This document shows positions 59,816 to 64,000 of a stretch of 64,000 bases of DNA, piece after piece; the first letter of the stretch is position 1; every line of letters begins with the position of its first letter. The stretch is from Terfezia claveryi (lineage: Eukaryota; Ascomycota; Pezizomycetes; Pezizales; Pezizaceae), in NCBI GenBank assembly GCA_015179025.1, contig WHUX01000227.1, positions 17,326 through 81,325 on the forward strand, read 5' to 3'. The position numbers were made by a program, and so were the translations under genes. The notes beneath the pieces are model-generated. The model did no database searches. It worked only from the letters and a program-made list of their open reading frames with translations, and was not told where the DNA came from.

Positions 59816-61260
59816 GTCCAATCACATATGATATACGCTAGATATTGCCATTAACGTCCTTTCCCCAAACATGACTAGTTCTGTATATTTTTACGTTCAC
59901 TTATTACTGATATTGATTGAGCAATGTCAAACTTGTATCTACACTGTGAAAGAAAACGCTGTTAGAAATGGGTTTTTCAAAGTCCAATCATATATGACCC
60001 GAGGATACCGTAGACCTCAACAAGTACATAATTGCTGACAACGTCCATTCCCCAACAGAACTAGTCCTGTGCTCGGTCCTGTGCGCTCGCACGTTCGCTT
60101 TATTGCAGCATCTTTGTCATATTGATCGAGTAATGTCAAACTTGATCTACACGTGAAAGAAAATCGCTGTTAGGAATGGATTTTTCAAAGTCCAATCATA
60201 TATGACCCGAGGATACCGTAGACCTGAACAAGTAATTGCTGACAACGTCCATTCCCCAACAGAACTAGTCCTGTGCTCGCTTTATTGCAGCCTCTTTGTC
60301 ATATTGATCGAGTGTCAAACTTGATCTACACGTGAAAGAAAATCCCTTTAGTCCAATCACATATGATCGGGGTATTCTCACATAACTAGTGCTGTGAAAG
60401 AAAATCGCTGTTTAGGAATGGGTTGCCCAAAGTCCAATCACATATGACCTGGGGATAAGCTAACCCGGGGATAAGCTAGACCTGATCAAGTAATTGCTGA
60501 TAACGTCCTGTGCATGTTTACTACCGAAAATCACTGTATAAGAATAGGTCTGTTTGCGGTTGCTCAAAGTCCAATCACACATGACTCGGGGATACGCTAG
60601 ACCTGGTCAAAAAATTGGTGATAACGTCCTGTGCATGTTTACTACCGAAAATCACTGTATAAGAATAGGTCTGTTTGCGGTTGCTCAAAGTCCAATCACA
60701 CATGACTCGGGGATACGCTAGACCTGGTCAAAAAATTGGTGATAACGTCCATTCCACAAGATGACTAGTACTGTACATTTTTTCGTCCGCTTTATTGCAG
60801 CCGCTTTGTTATATTGATCAAGCAATATCAAACTTGTGTTTACACTGTGAAAGAAAATCGCTGTTTAGCGGAGGGTTGCTTAAAGTCCAATCACATATGA
60901 CCCGGGGATACGCTAGACCTGATCAAGTTATTGCTGGTAAGGCCCATTCCCCAAGACTAGTCCTGTACAATTTTTATGTTTGCTTATTGCAGCCGCTTTG
61001 TTATATTGATCAAGCAATGTCAAACTTGCATCTACACTGTGAAATGAAAGAAAATCACTGTTTAGCGGATGGGTTGCTCAAAGTCCAATCACATATGACC
61101 CGGGGATGCGCTAGACCTGATCAAGTAATTACTGGTGTCCATTCCCCAAGAAGACTAGTCCTGTACAATTTTTATGTTCGCTTATTGCAGCCGCCAGCAC
61201 GGAACAATAACGGTTTTGTCCAATCATATTAGTCTGATCATATATGACCAGGGGTATAGG
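59816..61260. repeat. ~195-bp tandem array, right arm
   Basis: GTCCAATCA words at about 59816, 59982, 60190, 60351, 60432, 60569, 60690, 60885, 61083 and 61218. The regular unit is 195-208 bp, with shortened units of 81-166 bp and one 121-bp exact-looking duplication (60550-60790). Lies directly upstream of gene A. Confidence 0.78.
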
Positions 61261-61703
61261 CTAGGCTATTGTGCAAACCAAATTATGCCTAGTCTAGACT
61301 ATCACATTGCCGATAACAAACAGACATTATAACGTTCGCTTTATTACATTCAGCAGCAATGATCAAACTTTGCCTCCGTATAATGAAAGGAAATGGCTGT
61401 TTGTTTGGTCACAAGTAGCGTAAACGGAATAGTGACCATATCAAGTTGGCATGTTATTTATGGTGCGATCTCCCCCCTTCATAGTCCCTGAACATTCATT
61501 ACAATTCTCTGTCATACAATCGTGACAGAAGCCTGCCTGTATCGTGTCTAACTAGTTTTTGAGTCAATACCTGCCACACCGGGAAACGGCAAAATCGAAC
61601 TCAATTCAATTGTCAGTTCCATTGTAAGCAGACTCAAAGGGGCCGTGCTCGTACGTCCACTAAAGATCTACTAGTGGTTTCTTGACAATATCTAGGATAC
61701 GAA

Positions 61704-63324
61704 ATGCCGCCAAAAAGGAAACAAACAGCAGATACCAATGAAGAGTCAGAGGATGACTATCACGTAACACGGTCAAATCATGGACATGCCCAAGTGGTTG
61801 GATTCTTTGATACAGGGATCCCGGAAAACCTGTATGGGTTCTGGAGGCGAGATGTTGCTCACATAATGAGACAAAGCGGTATCTACGGACCGCAAAGGGC
61901 TGGAACAGATTTGTGGACGACTTTTGTAAAGCATGCTGCAGCTCTCCCCACAATGGCCCCCAAGGGGCAAATTAACTACTTGAGTGATAAGGGCCTTAGC
62001 CACGCCGTCAATATTTTGGCTCAGGACGTCGCGAAGAAAGTACGTAGCGGGGCTCTAAGCAGGGACAAGGCGGTCAAAACTGCTCGAGAGGCACATGCCC
62101 CAAGCATCCAGAGGATCCGAGCCCCCCGACACTTGGAGAACAACTGCAACCCCTTCCGACAGCCATGCAATACACTAACACGGAGGTGTTAGATACTTCT
62201 ACTGGGAAGCCTCAAGCTAAGAGAACCAGAAGGGAAGAGGGGAAGCAGGACGATAACCAGGATGAGGTGGAAGAAGAGGAAGTGGACGAAGACAAACCGA
62301 GACAGAGGTTGAGGGGAACTAAGCCTAACGTGGGGGCGAGGAAGTTTATTGATCGGTGAAAATTAAGACGCAACATGCCACTCAGGGTGTGAAAGGGAAG
62401 AAGGATGATAGCCAAGATGAGGTTGACGAAGATGAAGAGGAAGAGAACGAACACAAACCGACACAGGGTTGAGGGGCCTAAGCGTACTGTGGGGCGGGTA
62501 AGTTAATTGGGTCACGTAAAATCAAGCCGCGACAAGCCACTCAGGGACTACAACCGAAAGGTGCGAAAGGGAAAAAGATGATAACCATCATGAGAATGAC
62601 GAAGAGGAAAACAATCCGAAACCAGCACTGAAGAGGGGTAAAGAGATTTTCGGGGGCAGTAAGGGCGTGGTGAAGACTCAAGGGACGGGAACGTTGAAGA
62701 AGAATCCGAGAATGAATTTTGCCAAGAAGCAGCAGCTTGAAGGGGACGATGAGGATGTTGATGAGGATGCTCCCATAAACATTAAGACGAGGAGCGGGAA
62801 GGGGAATGTCAGGGGTGGTAAGGTGATTTTGAAAAATCAGGGTTCACGAACATACAAGAAGATTGTGAACCTTGAAGAGGACCCAGAGGAGGAAGAGGCT
62901 CCCAGAAAGATCAGAACCAAAAGCGGGAAGGGGAGGGTGGGGGATGGTAAGGGGACAGTGACGGGTCAAGGCCCCGGAACACCAAAGAGGATCGTCAAGT
63001 CGAGTGCGGTCAAGACCCAGCGTGTTCAGCGGGAGGAGGACGAGGACGAGGAGGAGGAGGACGAGGAGGAGGAGGACGAGGAGGAGGAGGAGGAGGAGAG
63101 GAGAAGGACGAGGAGGACGAGGAGGAGAGGATGGTAAGGGTAGCGCTGGGGAGCGGGTTGAAAGCAGTGATGAAAGAAATCAAGCGGGACAGGGAGGACG
63201 AATTCGAAAGCAGGCTGGGAAGAAATGCTCAGGGCAGAAGTTGACTGGGAAGGTGGTGGAAAGTAAGACTACACCCAGGGGGGAAGGGAGAATGTTCAAA
63301 GGCAAGGGAGCGAAAAGAGTATAG
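61704..63324 (+). pseudogene. Gene A, right-arm copy: charged, repeat-rich protein of unknown function
   Basis: ATG at 61704 in context GAAATGCCG: MPPKRKQTADTNEESEDDYH, then a globular stretch of about 130 residues (GFFDTGIPENLYGFW, SGIYGPQRAGTDLWTTFVKH, QINYLSDKGLSHAVNILAQD). After about 62150 come four or so ~45-residue repeats alternating basic (TRSGKGNVRGGKVILKNQGS) and acidic blocks, and a Glu/Asp run (63038-63100). It ends RGEGRMFKGKGAKRV at 63324. Frames shift near 62150, 62480 and 63130, so this copy also carries small indels. I found no known domain. The charge pattern suggests a nuclear, nucleic-acid or chromatin-associated protein. Gene B follows 500 bp downstream on the same strand in both arms. 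Confidence 0.5.
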
Positions 63325-63832
63325 TAGAGCTGCTGATCGTGAGGATGGATCAGTGAGGGATTTTTGGTGAATTTGTTCGGATATTCACAAGTTTGATTGG
63401 GAGTAGATAGTGGTAGTCGGGGAATTTTTCTGTATAGGATTGTAGGTGTCCTGCATTGGAGTCATGTTTAGATGGGCATTTTTTTTTGTTGTATTTGATC
63501 GGTTGGGTGTGAATACTGAGAGATCAAGGGTGATCGGGGATTTTTGTTGGATTCGACAAGGAAGGATTGTGTGTGTCATGTCATGTTCAGATGTTTTTTG
63601 TTTTTTATTTTTTGTATTAGTTGTCGAGAATTGTAAGTCATGTTTTAGAATGGTGTTTCCCTTTTTTTTGTGTACCATGAGAAATAGCTGGGGGCGGACT
63701 GTGGAATCAAAGCTGGTGTTGACAATGTTATGCTCGGATCAATTTCGAAATATGCTTAGTACACATCGGAGGCTTTAAGAACGGCCACAATGCCCACCGA
63801 TTAGGAACAACTTGTAGACACAGCGGCAGAAA
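63325..63832. other. Intergenic region between genes A and B, right arm
   Basis: Non-coding counterpart of 50541-51054. T-rich runs at 63480-63490 and 63595-63675. Probable promoter of gene B. Confidence 0.55.
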
Positions 63833-64000
63833 ATGGTAGCGACACGGAAGTCCATCAGTAACTCCAAAGGAAAAGGTAAGCTCAAGCGGTTAGCCAGCAA
63901 TGGGGACATACGAGGAGAGACCACCAAGCGGCACCCTGAAGCCAATACCAAAAAGAGTTCTACAAGACCCTTAGTGTCAAATAGCAGAACTACAATTAGT
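63833..64000 (+). CDS. Gene B, right-arm copy, first exon (runs off window)
   Basis: ATG at 63833 (MVATRKSISNSKGKGKLKRL), open for all 56 codons to the window end. Basic, Ser/Thr-rich N-terminus. It is the counterpart of the left copy at 50540-50372. The left copy has one extra T producing a stop after KRHPEA; here the frame continues EANTKKSSTRPLVSNSRT. The globular DUF6532-like part would lie beyond the edge. Confidence 0.6.
   Translation, partial: MVATRKSISNSKGKGKLKRLASNGDIRGETTKRHPEANTKKSSTRPLVSNSRTTIS

Larger units (their letters stand above)
60006..64000 (-). repeat. Right arm of the large interrupted palindrome
   Basis: Reverse complement of 50372-54173. The match reaches the last base of the window, so the true arm is longer. 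CpG words kept here are often TpG or CpA in the left arm (right CGTAACACGGTC near 61763; left equivalent CATAACACAGTC). Confidence 0.88.

Noticed and set aside
50372..64000. Palindrome as a hairpin read artefact
   Set aside because: An artefact would give a nearly perfect fold-back to the turning point. Here 5.8 kb of unique sequence lies in the centre and the arms differ in repeat number and by transitions. Not excluded completely without reads.

Overview
The window looks like a transposon graveyard from a filamentous ascomycete (Pezizomycotina), followed by a younger, less mutated block. I infer the lineage from three things. There are fungal TE families throughout (chromodomain Ty3/gypsy, Ty1/copia, Fot1/pogo, hAT, Plavaka-type CMC). 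Introns are short, with GTAAGT donors and CTGAC/CTAAC branch sites. From 1 to 47461 there is a strong repeat-induced point mutation (RIP) pattern: CAG and TGG codons have become TAG, TA dinucleotides are in excess, and LTR pairs differ almost only by transitions. No housekeeping gene, rRNA, tRNA or CRISPR was seen. The species cannot be named.

Layout. 1-5911: a gypsy chromovirus (minus strand, 5' LTR at 4407-4865) inserted in the integrase region of an older gypsy copy on the plus strand (chromodomain plus LTR 5447-5911). 5912-8881: extremely AT-rich decayed DNA. 8882-12094: a RIP-degraded Fot1/pogo element (TA target duplication) that contains a 247-bp MITE. 12286-23463: an 11.2-kb element with CAGNG-type ends and a perfect 8-bp duplication (TAGATATA). 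It carries a BED/hATC hAT transposase and several other decayed reading frames, one of which encodes a divergent histone H3-like fold. 23464-24804: tandem and inverted repeat arrays, the landing site of that element. 24805-26967: the end of a second, inverted copy of the hAT element, cut off by a copia element. 26968-37437: the copia element, with a complete gypsy (27185-33356, duplication ATTAT) in its leader. 37438-47461: another chromodomain gypsy, inserted in the copia reverse transcriptase. It is itself interrupted by a small LTR element (41064-42622) and a 73-bp relative of the MITE.

At 47461/47462 composition changes abruptly to balanced DNA without RIP. The rest (47462-64000) is organised as an interrupted palindrome. 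Two inverted arms (about 50372-54173 and 60006-64000, running off the right edge) each carry a ~195-bp tandem array and two co-directional genes: gene A, a charged repeat protein starting MPPKRK, and gene B, a spliced gene resembling DUF6532. Between the arms lies a Plavaka-type transposase gene of about 1000 codons with two introns and a homopolymer frameshift. Its upstream region is made of ~198-bp tandem repeats.

The most interesting signals are (1) the very large hAT element with a histone H3-like gene as apparent cargo, (2) the palindromic Plavaka block with duplicated genes A and B, and (3) a shared terminal signature, TA followed by CATCA, at the MITE ends, at the 47462 boundary and at the left edge of the Plavaka block.
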